DNA of 64,000 nucleotides from Rhizophagus irregularis (Eukaryota; Glomeromycota; Glomeromycetes; Glomerales; Glomeraceae), in assembly GCF_026210795.1 (NCBI RefSeq), contig NC_089429.1, positions 3,782,001 through 3,846,000 on the forward strand, written 5' to 3'. Position 1 is the first letter of the stretch. Each line of letters starts with the position of its first letter. The notes under the pieces were generated by a model. The model was not told the origin of the DNA and made no database searches. It saw only the letters and a list, made by a program, of their open reading frames with translations. The position numbers and the translations under genes are program-made. Positions 11,793-24,289 of this stretch are shown one piece after another.

Positions 11793-12089
11793 TTGAAGCG
11801 TTATGGTCGAAATATTCTGTAATAAATTCAATAACTTATATTACGCTACGTAACTTATCTCATCTGGTAATTCAAGTTTCTAAAATAATCATTTTTATTT
11901 ATTACAATCGTAATATTTCACATTTACACAAAATAAAGTGGCCAACTACATAATGATCAAATATATTTTACCCGAACATGTATTTATTTATTGACTTGAA
12001 AATTATCTCCTTTATTAAAATAAATGGGATATTAAAATATATGGGGGGATATTAAAATATAAAAAATATATGCGTAGTCAATTATTATT
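11793..12089. other. Gene-free stretch, satellite remnant then AT-rich DNA
   Basis: The first 35 bp are the rest of a 51-bp unit (TTGAAGCGTTATGGTCGAAA). Beyond that no gene is seen up to the end of the minus-strand gene at 12,090. Confidence 0.5.
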
Positions 12090-13478
12090 TTATTTTTTAT
12101 ATTGTTTTTTTAATCGCCTCATTCTTTCTTTTGTCTCTTCATCCGTACTACTTATATAAATTCTTCCGCCTTCCTCCTCGTCTTCTTCTCTTATCTCGTT
12201 TTCTTCCTCTTCTTGTAATACTTCTTCTGCTTCGTCAGCTACTTCTTCTGCTTCATCAACTTCTGCTGCTTCATCAACTCCTTTGTTTGTCTCTTCAGCT
12301 TCTTGGGAAGCTTCTATTTCGTCATTATCGGAATATGAATAATTATCCTTACTTGTAATTTTTTTCTAAGAAGTAAAACAAAATTAGTTTTTAAATATTA
12401 CTATTTATTCAAATTTCTAATGCTTACCAAATTCTTCGTTAAAACGGGTTTTATGACAGATTCTGTAACCTGAATATGTAAATTTTTCGGATTTAAAATA
12501 ATTTCACAAATACTTATTGCATATGCAATTTGCATATTAGATAATTGATTTTTGCCTTTAAGTATTTGGAGGATTCTTGACATATATGTCTCCAGATCTG
12601 GATTCTTGATTTTTTTGAATAAATTACCGTAACAATTTTTCACAGCTGGGCTCCCTTTCCATTTTCTTATTTCGCTTTCCTTTAATGCCGTGTTTATGGC
12701 AGGGATTGTGGGAAGGTTAAATTCTTTAAAAACGACATACATTATGTCTTTCACTTTAGAAGCTAAAGAACCCCGGGCACTACGATGTTTAGCTAGAAGC
12801 TAAAGAAAAGATTTTAAATTTAAATTTCAATAAATTAATGTAAAATCGTAATTTCTCAAAACTTACGGGAGAAGCAATGTTTTTTTCATAAAATATAATC
12901 CATTTATCATATCTATTAAACCGTTTAATAAAATTATCGTAGTTTTCATTCATATAATTATTAGTGAACTCTCGAAGTTCATCGGGGGTAGGATATATTG
13001 AAGCTTCAAGTAACTTTTTAGCAACTTCTTTGATTATTTTCTATAATCAAGAATATAATGATTTAATGAGGAATTACTACTAAATGTTCATCCATGATTT
13101 ACGTAAATATTTGTATTTTTGGGTCTTACCTTTATATATTCTTCATCCCCTTGATTACTATCATTATTTTTATCGACCGATTCTTCTACTTTCGATACTC
13201 TATTTTCTAAAGCCTTTTAGTTGGAAATAATTATATCCAGTTTGGATAAAATTTTTGTATTCTGGCGCAATATTTTCGTTAAAGCTTCTTTATAACAGTA
13301 GAATATAAATAATATAAATAATAATATATTAGTAATAATTATTTTTATTTTTCAAAAATATATAATTTAATCAACCATTAATTAATTCATCAGAAGATTC
13401 GTCGGTTTTTCTCCGTTTGTCTACATGCTCGACTGTTTCAGTGTTTTTTTTTTTATTATTATTATTATTTTTGTCCAT
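12090..13478 (-). pseudogene. Accessory gene of the Plavaka locus, acidic-tailed, one nonsense codon
   Basis: Five exons read from ATG at 13,478. Exon 1 (MDKNNNNNKKKNTETVEHVD) is polar; exon 2 is a coiled coil (KALENRVSKVEESVDKNN) with a TAA at 13,217-13,219 in place of a probable Gln codon; exon 3 includes KKLLEASIYPTPDELREF and DKWIIFYEKNI; exon 4 includes HRSARGSLASK, SEIRKWKGSPAVKNCYGNLF and the helical end ILNPKNLHIQVTESVIKPVL; exon 5 is very acidic (EEVADEAEEVLQEEEENEIR) and ends KKQYKK at 12,090. Introns start GTAAG(A/T/C) or GTTGAT and end AG. Exons 3-5 align in order with the 327-codon gene at 19,640-20,913 (shared patterns: SIYPT.DE, RSxRG(S/T)L(A/S)SK, EI.KWK..P.VK.C..(N/G)LFKK). 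It lies head-to-head with the Plavaka transposase. Function unknown to me. Confidence 0.65.
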
Positions 13479-13984
13479 GATTGAAAAAATGAAAAAAAAA
13501 GAGAAATTTAACAGATAGAAGAGAAGAAAGGAGTTTAACGAATGAATTGAGAGAGAAAAGAAAGGGTTGGTTAATGGATAAAGGAGAGTTTGAAGGATGC
13601 CTGTGAAACAATAGCATGAGTTTTTTTTCTGTTAGTAGACTTGCATTGCGTTGCAAAATTTTTTTTTTTTTTTTGAAAGGATTTGTTAAGGGGTGTGAAA
13701 AAGAAATAGAAAAGACATGAACTTGCATATATTTCTAAAAAAAAAAAAAAATCTGGGAACATTTGCAAATCCAGTAGAAGAAAAAAGGCATGAAATGAAA
13801 AATGAGCAAGACGTTCGAGAGACTAAATCTGCAGACAAAAAAGATGAGGACCAAGCCTACAGAAGATGAACAGAAACAATGCATATTTATATATTTTATT
13901 GTTTGTAAATCTTTCTATATACTGTTGTTTGTTAAAAAAAATTATTTGATCATTATGCGTAATGATCGACTACACAACAAGTTT
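13479..13984. other. Intergenic region, no supported gene
   Basis: It holds homopurine and poly(A/T) tracts upstream of the minus-strand gene. Short open frames here lack any recognisable feature. Confidence 0.5.
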
Positions 13985-14575
13985 AATTTCATGCAAAGCC
14001 TATATATTTCTAGATCGCAATAAATATAAGATTTTTGTTACATTTACAACAAAGTTAATAGATAAATGACAATCTTTCATGCAAAGCCCTACAATATTTC
14101 TAGATCCGAATAAACATTCAAATTTTATAAGGTTTTCGTTTACATTAAAGTTAATAGATAAATGACAATCTTTCATGCAAAGCCCTACAATATTTCTAGA
14201 TCCGAAATATTTTGCAATAAATATTCAAATTTTATAAGGTTTTCGTTTACATTAAAGTTAATAGATAAATGACAATCTTTCATGCAAAGCCTACAATATT
14301 TCTAGATCCGAAATATTTCGCAATAAATATTCAAATTTTATAAGGTTTTCGTTTACATTTACAATAAAGTAATAAATAAATGATAATCTTTCATGCAAAG
14401 CCCTACTATATTTCTAGATCCGAAATATTTCGCAATAAATATTCAAATTTTATAAGGTTTCGTTTACATTTACAACAAAGTTAATAGATAAATGACAATC
14501 TTTTATGCAAAGCCCTACTATATTTCTAGATCTGAAATATCTCGCAATAAATATTCAGATTTTATAAAATAATAA
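13985..14575. repeat. ~120-bp tandem repeat, about 4.5 copies
   Basis: The words GACAATCTTTCATGCAAAGC, CTAYWATATTTCTAGATCCG, AATATTTCGCAATAAATATT and TTATAAGGTTTTCGTTTACA recur in order. The array lies between the two divergent genes of the Plavaka locus. Confidence 0.8.
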
Positions 14576-15161
14576 GCTGTGCATAATTATAACGAAATTT
14601 TTCTAAGCTTATTAATTGATAAATATATAGAAAAATGCTTGTGGTCTTTTGATGCACAACTATTGACCGAAAAAATGTATAACCAACCAGATCACAGTTA
14701 CAATTGAGCACAATTTTTGATTGATCGGGTTGGTTATATATCCATAATAGCTTATGTTTATTATATTTATTATAAAATTAAAATCGATCAGGGGGAAAAC
14801 CAATTTTTGTAGATCTGATTAACCGGCTTATGTTTCCATTAACATGATCTGATCTATAGAGTTTCAAAAATAGGATTTTAGAGATTTTGGCTTATATTAG
14901 GCGAGGCTTGTTTCAAATTTGAAATATAGCTTCGCCCGAAACTCACTTTATGATTATCGAAATACGCCACTTTTCGTAGAAAAATTTAAAAAGAGGTAAA
15001 CTTTTCACAATGATCTACGCCTGAGCCGGATCATGTTGTGGCTAATTATTTTTCGGCTAACTACACCATTATGTAAACGTTTATAAATTGACATAAATGA
15101 GCAAATAATTTTTTAATTAATTTGTAAAGTTTAAATTCAAGTAAATTAAATACTCTTAAAA
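14576..15161. other. Upstream region of the Plavaka transposase with a hairpin
   Basis: No gene seen. A hairpin at 14,900-14,936 has arms GGCGAGGCTTGTTTCAAA and TTTGAAATATAGCTTCGCC, which pair with few mismatches. Whether it is a small MITE or part of the transposon end is not clear. Confidence 0.45.
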
Positions 15162-18100
15162 ATGTCATATAAATGCCCTTTTTGTCCAAAGTACTTCAGC
15201 ACAAGGTCTGCATACACTCAACATAAGAATTTTTGTACTCCGCCTAATAACGATAGTAGCGATAGTGAAGAATTAGAAGAATTTGAACATAAAACTAATA
15301 ATCATGATATCGAGGTAAAGAAAATAGGAAATTATAAAATTTTTTGAATTTCTTTTTTAACATAATTAATTTTATAGATGGTCCGTGAAGATTCATGCGA
15401 AGATTTTTCTGATAATAAAAGTACAGACTCGGAAATAAATAATCAGAGTTTTCAAAGTATGATGTCAATTTCAGAGGTTGGTGAAATTGATCAAAATATA
15501 GAAGAAATAGACCACGATGAAAATGAAAATGTCTTTGAAAATATCTTGGAAGATTCTGATTCAGAATTGAATGAAGAAGAATCCAAACCAGAAATTAATG
15601 TTAATTACCCAAGTGAAGCATATAGTGATTTAATGGCATTAGTTACGAAATATAAACTTAACAATGCGACAGGAAATGCTATAATTAAATTCTTTAATAA
15701 ACATGTAAATTTAGATAAATCACCTCTTCCAAGATCTATCGAACAAGGCCGCAAATATATGGATAATATGAAACTACCAAATTTAAATTATACTAAAACT
15801 AGTATAATGAATTATAATAATAATGAGTATTTTCTTTATCATCAGTCTTTAATAAACTGTATAAAAAATATTTTGTCAATTTCGGACATATCACAAAATT
15901 TTGCGTTAACTTTTGAGAAAGTTGAGGTAATTATTTTATACTTTCGTATGAAATATACAACTTAATATTATAGGATATTTACTAATCTTCATATAAACTT
16001 AAAGCATAACGGTGAAAGGGAGTTTAGCGAACAAAATACTGGGATATAGTGGAAAAATGCGAAAAAATCCCTGCCACCTGGTGCCAGGCTTTTATCTTTA
16101 ATATTATATTCTGACGCTACAAATGTTGACACACTAGGAAAAAGTCAACTCCATCCCATTTACTTGTCTATTGGTAATATTAAAAATTGGAGGCGTAATA
16201 AGAAAGATGCAAAGCAATTATTAGCGTATCTGCCGATCTTAAAATCTAATAATATTACTGAAAGGAAGTCTGAAACATTTGAGATTGCTGTTCGCGAATG
16301 CTTCCATAAATCTTTGGAATTGTTACTAGACCCTTTATTAAAATTAAATAAAAATGGCATTGATCTATTTTTAAATAACGAAATGATTTGGTTTTATCCT
16401 AGAGTTTCAGCTATAATATCTGACTGGCCGGAAGCTGCAACGTACTGTCTTACATACAAATCACCAATGTCGAAACATCCTTGTCATTTTTGTCTAGTCA
16501 CAAGAGACAATCTTGCTAATCTTAATTTACAAATTGATGATATAACACCACGAACTCATGTTAATATACAGCAGTATTTTAATCAAAACTCGGGAAATTC
16601 CGTTTGCATTGAAAATATATCTAATTTTTTTTGGAATCTGCCGTAAGTTTACATAATATTTGTTAGGCATCCAGCCATTTCACCAAATCACGTAAGCATT
16701 ACAAGCATTACACTAACATGAGTTTATTTTTATTAATTTATATTAAGTAATATAAATATCTATCAAGCCACAGTGCCTGATAGAATGCATCATCTCGATT
16801 TAGGCCTCTTTCATTATCAAATCGATTATACGAAAAACTTTTAGGGGCGCAATGTGGCATAACTTTAGTTGATGAAGTAGATCATCGATTAGCCGCAATA
16901 CCAAGATTTCCCGGTTTGAAGATCTTTACAAATGGCATACAATCAATAGCCAGATTAACAGCTAATGAGTATCGCAATCTGATGAAAGTAATGGTTTTTG
17001 TAGTGGACAATTTGTTTGTAAATAATGAGGATGATGAAAATTTTGTAAAGAATGAAGATCTGGCAAAACTTTACGAAGCTTGGAATGAAATGTATGCAAT
17101 TAGTCGATATGAAAATTTCAAAGAAAGTGATTTGGCCAAATTTAGGGTATGTACTACATAATTATTATAAAACAACGCTGTTCACTAATACTTAAAATTA
17201 TAATTTCAGGAATCTATAAACAATTGGTCTCAAATGTTCATAAAAATTTTCCAATATATGTCCCCTCGGAGTTAAAATTACCAAAACTGCATTCGTGGGC
17301 ATATCATATAATTGATTCGATTCGATCATTTGGTGCAGTTAATGGATACACTACAGAGACTTACGAAAGCCTTCACAAAGAATACGTTAAGAATCCCTAC
17401 TGATTAAGTAATAAAAAAAATATTGAAGTTCAAATAATGAAAATAGCAAGTATTATTTATATAAAATACACAATACTATGTTAAATTTCTAAAAAAAATT
17501 AATTTTTATAGATTTGGCGACAATCAATAACAAATATAACCCATCGATTACCAAATTCAGCTACTATCCCTCGTATATTTAAATTTACAGCAATACTTTT
17601 CGAATTTCTATTAAAAGATACCCATGATTTTTTTGTAGAACAGGCTAATATAGACCACAAAATGAAATCTGGATTTGACAATTTTTTGGAATGTTTAAAT
17701 CTGTATATGGATCACGAAAGTATTGCAAATGAAAGCCAAGTGACAATATACAGATCAGTTATAATAGAAAATGATGCAATAATGCGTGCTACTAACAGTT
17801 ATTATGGCAGACCTTGGTATAGTAATGTGTCTGTTCGTATGAATTCTGATGAATTATTTGATTACGCTTCTGATCAAGGCATTTGTTACGGGCAGGTAAT
17901 TTTTTAATTGATTTGATACTACATATTTATATAATATTGCTAATTTAAAAATGATTTTTTAAATTAAGGTTTTATTAATAGCGAAAATAGAACTTAAGAA
18001 TCAAAATATTCCATTAAATCCCGCATTAATTCAGTGGTATGACTTCAAATTTCAAAATCAACCACATCTTTATGGGTGTCCCTTACTAGAAATTACGGAA

Positions 18101-18163
18101 ATCTATAACTTTATTGATATAGAAGCAATACAAGATATTGTACATATAGTACCCCCGGTTTAA
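15162..18163 (+). pseudogene. Plavaka-type DDE transposase, multi-exon, broken
   Basis: Exon 1 (15,162-15,314) encodes a C2H2-like finger, CPFCPKYFSTRSAYTQHKNF. Exon 2 (15,378-15,926) is acidic and ends in a helical block. The core follows from about 15,974: LLSLILYSDATNVDTLGKSQ, HPIYLSIGNI, IISDWPEAATYCLTYKS, a CHFCLV zinc pair, PDRMHHLDLGLFHYQI, then SWAYHIIDSIRSFGAVNGYT and TYESLHKEYVKNPY. These match the order of conserved blocks in Plavaka transposases as I know them. The last exons (about 17,510-17,895 and 17,969-18,163) give GRPWYSNVSVRMNSDELFDY and end VHIVPPV. Defects: TAG at 16,047-16,049 at a probable Trp, a frameshift near 16,830, a 1-base loss near 17,270, and TGA at 17,401-17,403 where CGA is expected. 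The gene is therefore inactive as written. Confidence 0.8.
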
Positions 18164-18289
18164 TAAAACAAATGAATATTTTGTAAATAAATACATATTT
18201 TAATAAAGTTTATTATATTTAACGACAGCGATACTAATATCTTGTATAACGTTACTGATCTAAAATATGACTATTACTTTTCCTTTTTT

Positions 18290-19560
18290 GATAAGGTAAG
18301 TTTTATGGATTTCCGTAAAGTTACGGTTGAATGCGTAAATTGTTCCATTTTTATTGGTTAGACTGTTCATGTCTGATCGGTTATACCAACTAATAAATTC
18401 ATGATCAAAAAATGCTGATCAAACAACCCTGACTAATATATAATAAGTTGGAATTTTATTTCACTCAGGAGTGGTATCATTAGATTTTTTATAATGTGTA
18501 TGCATGCTTATGTTTTTGAAATTATATAAATTTTTTATCGTACAAAGAAAAACTTTAATGTTTATTGTTTCCATGTAAGATACGACTGACATAATTATTA
18601 CTACTAAGTATGCGAAGGTTTCTGCAGTTCCTGCGAATTCTACTTTAATGACTTGTACGAAAAATTGCTTGGTTTAGTATAATGAGTAAGTATCGAAATC
18701 ATGCGAATTTCTATCCATAATAATAAAACTCATTTTCACGTGTTTATGTTTTATTTCCATATATGATATAACAATGATATAATTATTAAATATTCGAAGG
18801 TTCAAGGTTCCTGCGGATTCTACTTTGATGACTTGTCGAAAAATTGCTTAGTTTAGTATAATGAGTAAGTATTGAAATCATGCGGTTCTATCTATAATAA
18901 TAACAAGGAAAAAACTCATGTTCCATATAAAGTGATATAATTATCGAATATTCAAAGGTTTCTGCGGTTACTGATTTAATGACTGGTACGCCTGGTTATA
19001 GAATAATGAGTAAGTAATCAAAATTATCCTTATGTTCACGTGCGTGTTTTTATTTCCTCAACTGACATAATTATTACTAAGAAAGTTTCTGCGGTTCTAC
19101 TTTAATGACTGGTACGAAAAAATTACCTGGTTTAGAATAATGAGTAAGTAATCGAAATTATGTGAATTTATCCTTATGTTCACGTGCATTTGGTTTTATT
19201 TCCTCAACTGACATAATTATTACTAAGAAAGTTTCTTTGCCTGGTTTAGAATAATGAGTAATTATGCCTATGTTTACATGCATGTGTTTTTATTTCCTCG
19301 ACTGACATAATTATTACTAAGAAAGTTTCTTTTCCTGGTTTAGAATAATGAGTAATTATGCGAATTTATCCTTATGTTCATGTGTATATGTTTTTATTTC
19401 CTCAACTGACATAATTATTACTAAGAGAGTTTCTGCAGTTCTGCTTAATGACTGGTACAAAAATTTGCATGATGTAATTATTGAGTATTTGAAAGTTTCT
19501 GTTAATGACTGGTACGAAAAATTGCTTGATTTGGGGTTAAAGAGTTTTTTTTTTCATAAA
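18290..19560. repeat. Repeat-rich promoter-side spacer, copy 1 of 3
   Basis: It opens with a block (GTCTGATCGGTTATACCAAC, then TGATCAAACAACCCTGACTA) that recurs at about 21,300 and 24,360. Degenerate tandem units follow, made of TTTATTTCCTCAACTGACAT, AATTATTACTAAGAAAGTTT, CTGCGGTTCTACTTTAATGA, CTGGTACGAAAAATTGCYTG, GTTTAGAATAATGAGTAAGT. The spacer precedes each copy of the tandem gene. Confidence 0.8.
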
Positions 19561-19639
19561 TAAGGACCAATTTTTTTTCTTCAGAAATATTTCTTTTTTT
19601 CTTAAATTGTAAGAAATCCCATTTTTCAAAAGTATCATT

Positions 19640-20913
19640 ATGGAATCAGTAAATAAATTGAGAGAATCCTCTCGTAAGAAAATTGAGGAATTGCTAATCG
19701 AAGGGAATCATAAGCGCAGTGATAGAGGCCGAAGCAGAAGCAGAAGCAACAGCAGTAAAACCAACATCAACACCAACGAAACTATCAATGATGAAATTTA
19801 TGTTACTCAGACTAAGAGATGGCTTCCTGTAAATTCAAAAATTGAAGGTATTCGCAAATATTTAAGAAATTAATAAAATTATCTTGTAATTAATTAATAT
19901 TTATTGTAATTATGATAGATCGATTAACAAAGATTGAAAATAAAATCGATACTTTAAGTAAAGAAATACAAGAGTTTAAATCCGAGTTAAAAACTTTACT
20001 TTCTGATAAAATAAATTTAACATCAAGCGTTAAAAAATCATTCATAGTGGTAAGAATATCTTTGAAATATTTAGTTTTTATTATTTATTTACATTCTAAT
20101 TATTTTGAATTTCGACTAATTTTAGGATGTTGTGAAAAATGTTTCGAAATTATTAATAAAAGTATCGATTTACCCAACAAAAGATGAATGTTGTGGAGCG
20201 GTTGAAGGATATTTATCACTGAACCATGCGAGTTTTTTCTCTAATTTTACTGAAGACAATTGGATCTCGTTTTACAACGAGAATATACATAAACAAGTAA
20301 GTCCTTATTCGATAGTAACAAAATGTTTAATAAAATAAAATAAAATATTAAGTATTAACTTTCTTCGTAGTTAACAAAACAAGTACGGTCCGTAAGAGGA
20401 ACATTGTCCTCGAAATCAAGGGAGGCTATTTTTTCTATATTCGGATCCCGTTTACCACCTATAAACACAAATGCCAGGCCGTCTGAAATTGCAAAATGGA
20501 AAAGAAAACCCGAGGTTAAAAGTTGTTTTGAAGGCTTGTTCAAAAAAATGAATCCCAAAGACAAAAATTCTTCGATTGTTTTAGCAAGCGTTATTGACAA
20601 AGTCCTCCAAAATGGCCATTCTAATGCAGAACTTGCATATGTTCTTGCGATCTGCTCAACAATTTTGAACTCAAATCATGACGAAATAATGTTGAAAAAG
20701 AATATCATGAAACAAAAAGTTAAAAAATTTTTAGTAAGTTTGTAATTTTATAGTAGTATTTAATAAAATAAGATTTCATGGCTAATCATATTATCTTTAA
20801 AGAAAAAAATCAATAGTCAAACGATCATAATTTATTCCGATTTTGAAGATAATAGCTATGAGGAAGAAGAAAGTGGAAATGAAACTGAAGATGATGAAGA
20901 AGATGATGTATAA
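19640..20913 (+). CDS. RS / coiled-coil / acidic-tail protein, tandem copy 1 (open)
   Basis: Five exons join in frame to 327 codons: 19,640-19,847, 19,919-20,049, 20,126-20,296, 20,371-20,733 and 20,803-20,913. Introns of 67-76 bp have GT...AG borders, four being GTAAGW or GTATTC. Exon 1 holds a Ser/Arg tract (RSDRGRSRSRSNSSKTN). Exon 2 is a heptad-like coiled coil (RLTKIENKIDTLSKEIQEF). Exon 3 has SIYPTKDECCGAVEGYLSL and EDNWISFYNENI. Exon 4 has EIAKWKRKPEVKSCFEGLFK and a long helix ending KQKVKKFL. Exon 5 is acidic (EEEESGNETEDDEEDDV). It is related to the 12,090-13,478 gene. The internal ATG at 19,913 falls in intron 1, so it is not the start. No enzyme motif is present; an adaptor or DNA-binding role with a transposase is only inferred. 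Confidence 0.7.
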
Positions 20914-21239
20914 TAAGGTGAATTTTATTATATGCATAAGATAATTATATATATGTTTATTTGTTTTAATAAATTTATTATTTTTTTTTTATTGGTTTGG
21001 CAGGACTGGTGAATTCATATTAATAATATAATATTACGAATTAGTAATTGATATGTTATTTAAAAGAGCATCTCCTTCAAAAAACAAATCAATAAATTTT
21101 ACGTTTTTGCGATTAATTTGTATATAAAATTTTATTAATTTGAGTTTTTCTCATTTGACTGATAACTGTTAAACAATAAAGAATTTTTATACATGAAACA
21201 CAAAAAATTATTTTGAATTTGATCGCAATTTTGTTAAAA
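20914..21239. other. 3' flank of copy 1, gene-free
   Basis: AT-rich sequence (TTTAAAAGAGCATCTCCTTC, GTTTTTGCGATTAATTTGTA) that recurs behind copy 2 and, shortened, behind copy 3. It is part of the duplicated unit. Confidence 0.6.
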
Positions 21240-22600
21240 TTCATAGTTACAATTGAATGTGTAAAATTGTTCTATTTTTTATTGGTTAGACTGGAGTTCA
21301 TTGTCTGATCGGTCACACCAACTAATAAATTCGTGATCAAAAAATGCTGATCAAACAACCCTGACTAATATATAATGAGTTGGAATTTTATTTCACTCAG
21401 GAGTGTATCATTAGATTTTTTATAATGTGTATGCATGCTTATGTTTTCGAAATTATATAAATTTTTTATCGTACAAAGAAAAACTTTAATTTTTATTATT
21501 TCCATGTAAGATACGACTGACATAATTATTACTACTAAGTATGCGAAGGTTTCTGCAGTTCCTGCGAATTCTACTTTAATGACTTGTACGAAAAATTGCT
21601 TAGTTTAGTATAATGAGTAAGTATCAAAATCATGCGAATTTCTATCCATAATAATAAAACTCATGTTCACGTGTTTATGTTTTATTTCCATATATGATAT
21701 AACAGTGATATAATTATTAAATATTCGAAGGTTCAAGGTTCCTGCGGATTCTACTTTAATGACTTGTACGAAAAATTGCTTGGTTTAGTATAATGAGTAA
21801 GTATCGAAATCATGCAGTTCTATCCATAATAATAACAAGGAAAAAACTCATGTTCACGCGTAATTATTTATTTCCATATAAAGTGATATAATTATTGAAT
21901 ATTCGAAGGTTTCTGCGGTTACTGCTTTAATGACTGGTACGCCTGGTTTAGAATAATGAGTAAGTAATCGAAATTATCCTTATGTTCACGTGCATGTTTT
22001 TATTTCCTCAACTGACATAATTATTACTAAGAAAGTTTCTGCAGTTCTACTTTAATAACTGGTATGAAAAAATTACCTGATTTAGAATAATGAGTAAGTA
22101 ATCGAAATTATGTGAATTTATCCTTATGTTTACGTGCATTTGTTTTTATTTCCTCAACTGACATAATTATTACTAAGAAAGTTTCTTTTCCTGGTTTAGA
22201 ATAATGAGTAATTATGCGAATTGTACGAAAAAATTTTCTGGTTTAGAATAATGAGTAATTATGCGATTTATCCTTATGTTTACGTGCATTTGTTTTTATT
22301 TCCTCGTCTGACATAATTATTACTAAGAAAGTTTCTTTTCCTGGTTTAGAATAATGAGTAATTATGCGAATTTATCCTTATGTTCATGTGTATATGTTTT
22401 TATTTCCTCAACTGACATAATTATTACTAAGAGAGTTTCTGCGGTTCTGCTTAATGACTGGTACGAAAATTTGCATGATGTAATTATTGAGTATTCGAAA
22501 GTTTCTGTTAATGACTGGTACGAATAATTGCTTGATTTGGGTTTAAAGAGTTTTTTTTTTTCATAAATAATGGTCAATTTTTTTCCTTCAGAAATATTTT
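21240..22600. repeat. Repeat-rich spacer, copy 2 of 3
   Basis: It carries the same sequence blocks in the same order as 18,290-19,560, with a few units gained or lost. It precedes tandem gene copy 2. Confidence 0.8.
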
Positions 22601-22645
22601 TTTTTCTTAAATTGTAAGAAATCCCACTTTTTCAAAAGTATTATT

Positions 22646-23918
22646 ATGGAATCAGGAAATAAATTGAGAGAGTCCTCTTGTAAGAAAATTGAGGAATTGC
22701 TAATCGAAGGGAATCATAAGCGCAGTGATAGAAGCCAAAGCTGAAGCAGAAACAACAGCAGTAAAACCAACATCAACACCAACAAAACCATTAATGACGA
22801 AGTTAGCGTTCTTCAAACTAAGAGATGGCTTCCTGCAAATTCAAAAATTGAAGGTATTCGCAAATATTTAAGAAATTAATAAAATTATCTTGTAATTAAT
22901 ATTTATTGTAATTATGGTAGATCGATTAACAAAGATTGAAAATAAAATCGATACTTTAAGTAAAGAAATACACGAGTTTAAATCTGAGTTAAAAACTTTA
23001 CTTTCTGATAAAATAAATTTGTCATCAAGCGTTAAAGAATCATTCATAGCGGTAGGAATATCTTTGAAATATTTAGTTTTATTATTTATTTACATTCTAA
23101 TTATTTTGAATTTCGACTAATTTTAGGATGTTGTGAAAAATGTTTCGAAATTATTAATAAAAGTATCAATTTACCCAACAAAAGATGAATGTTATGGAGC
23201 GGTTGAAGGATATTTAATACTGAACTATGTGAGTTTTTTCTCTAATTTTACTGAAGACGATTGGATCGCGTATTATAACGAGAATATACATAAACAAGTA
23301 AGTTTTTATTCGATAACAAAATGTTTAATAAAATAAAATAAAATATTAAGTATTAACTTTCTTCGTAAAGTTAACAAAACAAGTACGGTCCATAAGAAGA
23401 ACATTGTCCTCGAAATCAATGGAGGCTATTTTTTCTATATTCGGATCCCGTTTACCACCTATAAACACAAATGCCGGGCCGTCTGAAGTAGCAAAATGGA
23501 AGAGAAAATCTGAAGTTAAAGATTGTTTTGAAGGCCTGTTCAAAAAAATGAATCCCAAGGACAAAAATTCTTCGATTGTTTTAGCAAGCATTATTGACAA
23601 AGTCCTCCAAGGTGGCAATTCTAATGCAGAACTTGCATATGTTCTTGCGACCTGCTCAACAATTTTGAACCCACATCATGACGAAATAATGTTGAAAAAG
23701 AATATCATGAAACAAAAAGTTAAAAAATTTTTAGTAAGTTTGTAATTTTGTAGTAGTATTTAATAAAATATCATTTCATGGCTAATCAATCATATTATTC
23801 TTTAAAGGAAAAAATCAATAATCAAACGGCTATAAAATATTCCAATTTTGAAGATAATAACTATGAGGAAGAAGAAGGTGGAAATGAAACTGATGATGAT
23901 GAAGAAGATGATGTATAA
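22646..23918 (+). pseudogene. RS / coiled-coil / acidic-tail gene, tandem copy 2 (nonsense)
   Basis: The five-exon layout matches copy 1, with splice sites kept. Codon 33, in the Ser/Arg tract, is TGA (22,742-22,744) where copy 1 has AGA. The other exons remain open: IENKIDTLSKEIHEFKSEL, PTKDECYGAVEGYLIL, EVAKWKRKSEVKDCFEGLFK and an acidic end with NETDDDEEDDV. A start downstream of the stop, such as ATG at 22,914 just before the exon 2 border, would give a shorter protein lacking the RS segment. Same nonsense as copy 3. Confidence 0.7.
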
Positions 23919-24289
23919 TAAGGTGAATTTTATATGCATAAGATAATTATATATATGTTTATTTGTTTTAATAAATTTATTATTTTTTTTTATTGGTTTG
24001 GTAGGACTGGTGAATATATTAATAATATAACAAATATTACGAATTAGTAATTGATATGTACAATTTCAAAAAAAAAAATGCCCCCACTCTTCTAAATTTT
24101 ATAAATTACATTTATTTGATAATCATTTAAAAGAGCATCTCCTTCAAAAAACAAATCAATAAATTTTACGTTTTTGCGATTAATTTGTATATAAAATTTT
24201 ATTAATTTGAGTTTTCTCATTTGGCTGATAACTGTTAAACAAATAAAAGAATTTTTATACATGAAACACAAAAAATTATTTTGAATTTG
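23919..24289. other. 3' flank of copy 2, gene-free
   Basis: Corresponds to the 3' flank of copy 1, with an extra insertion near 24,060-24,125 (AAAAAATGCCCCCACTCTTC). No gene. Confidence 0.55.

Noticed and set aside
13802-14023. 73-codon plus-strand frame beginning MSKTFERLNLQTKKMRTK
   Set aside because: It runs into the 120-bp repeat, has no domain and no paralogue in the window; not supported as a gene.
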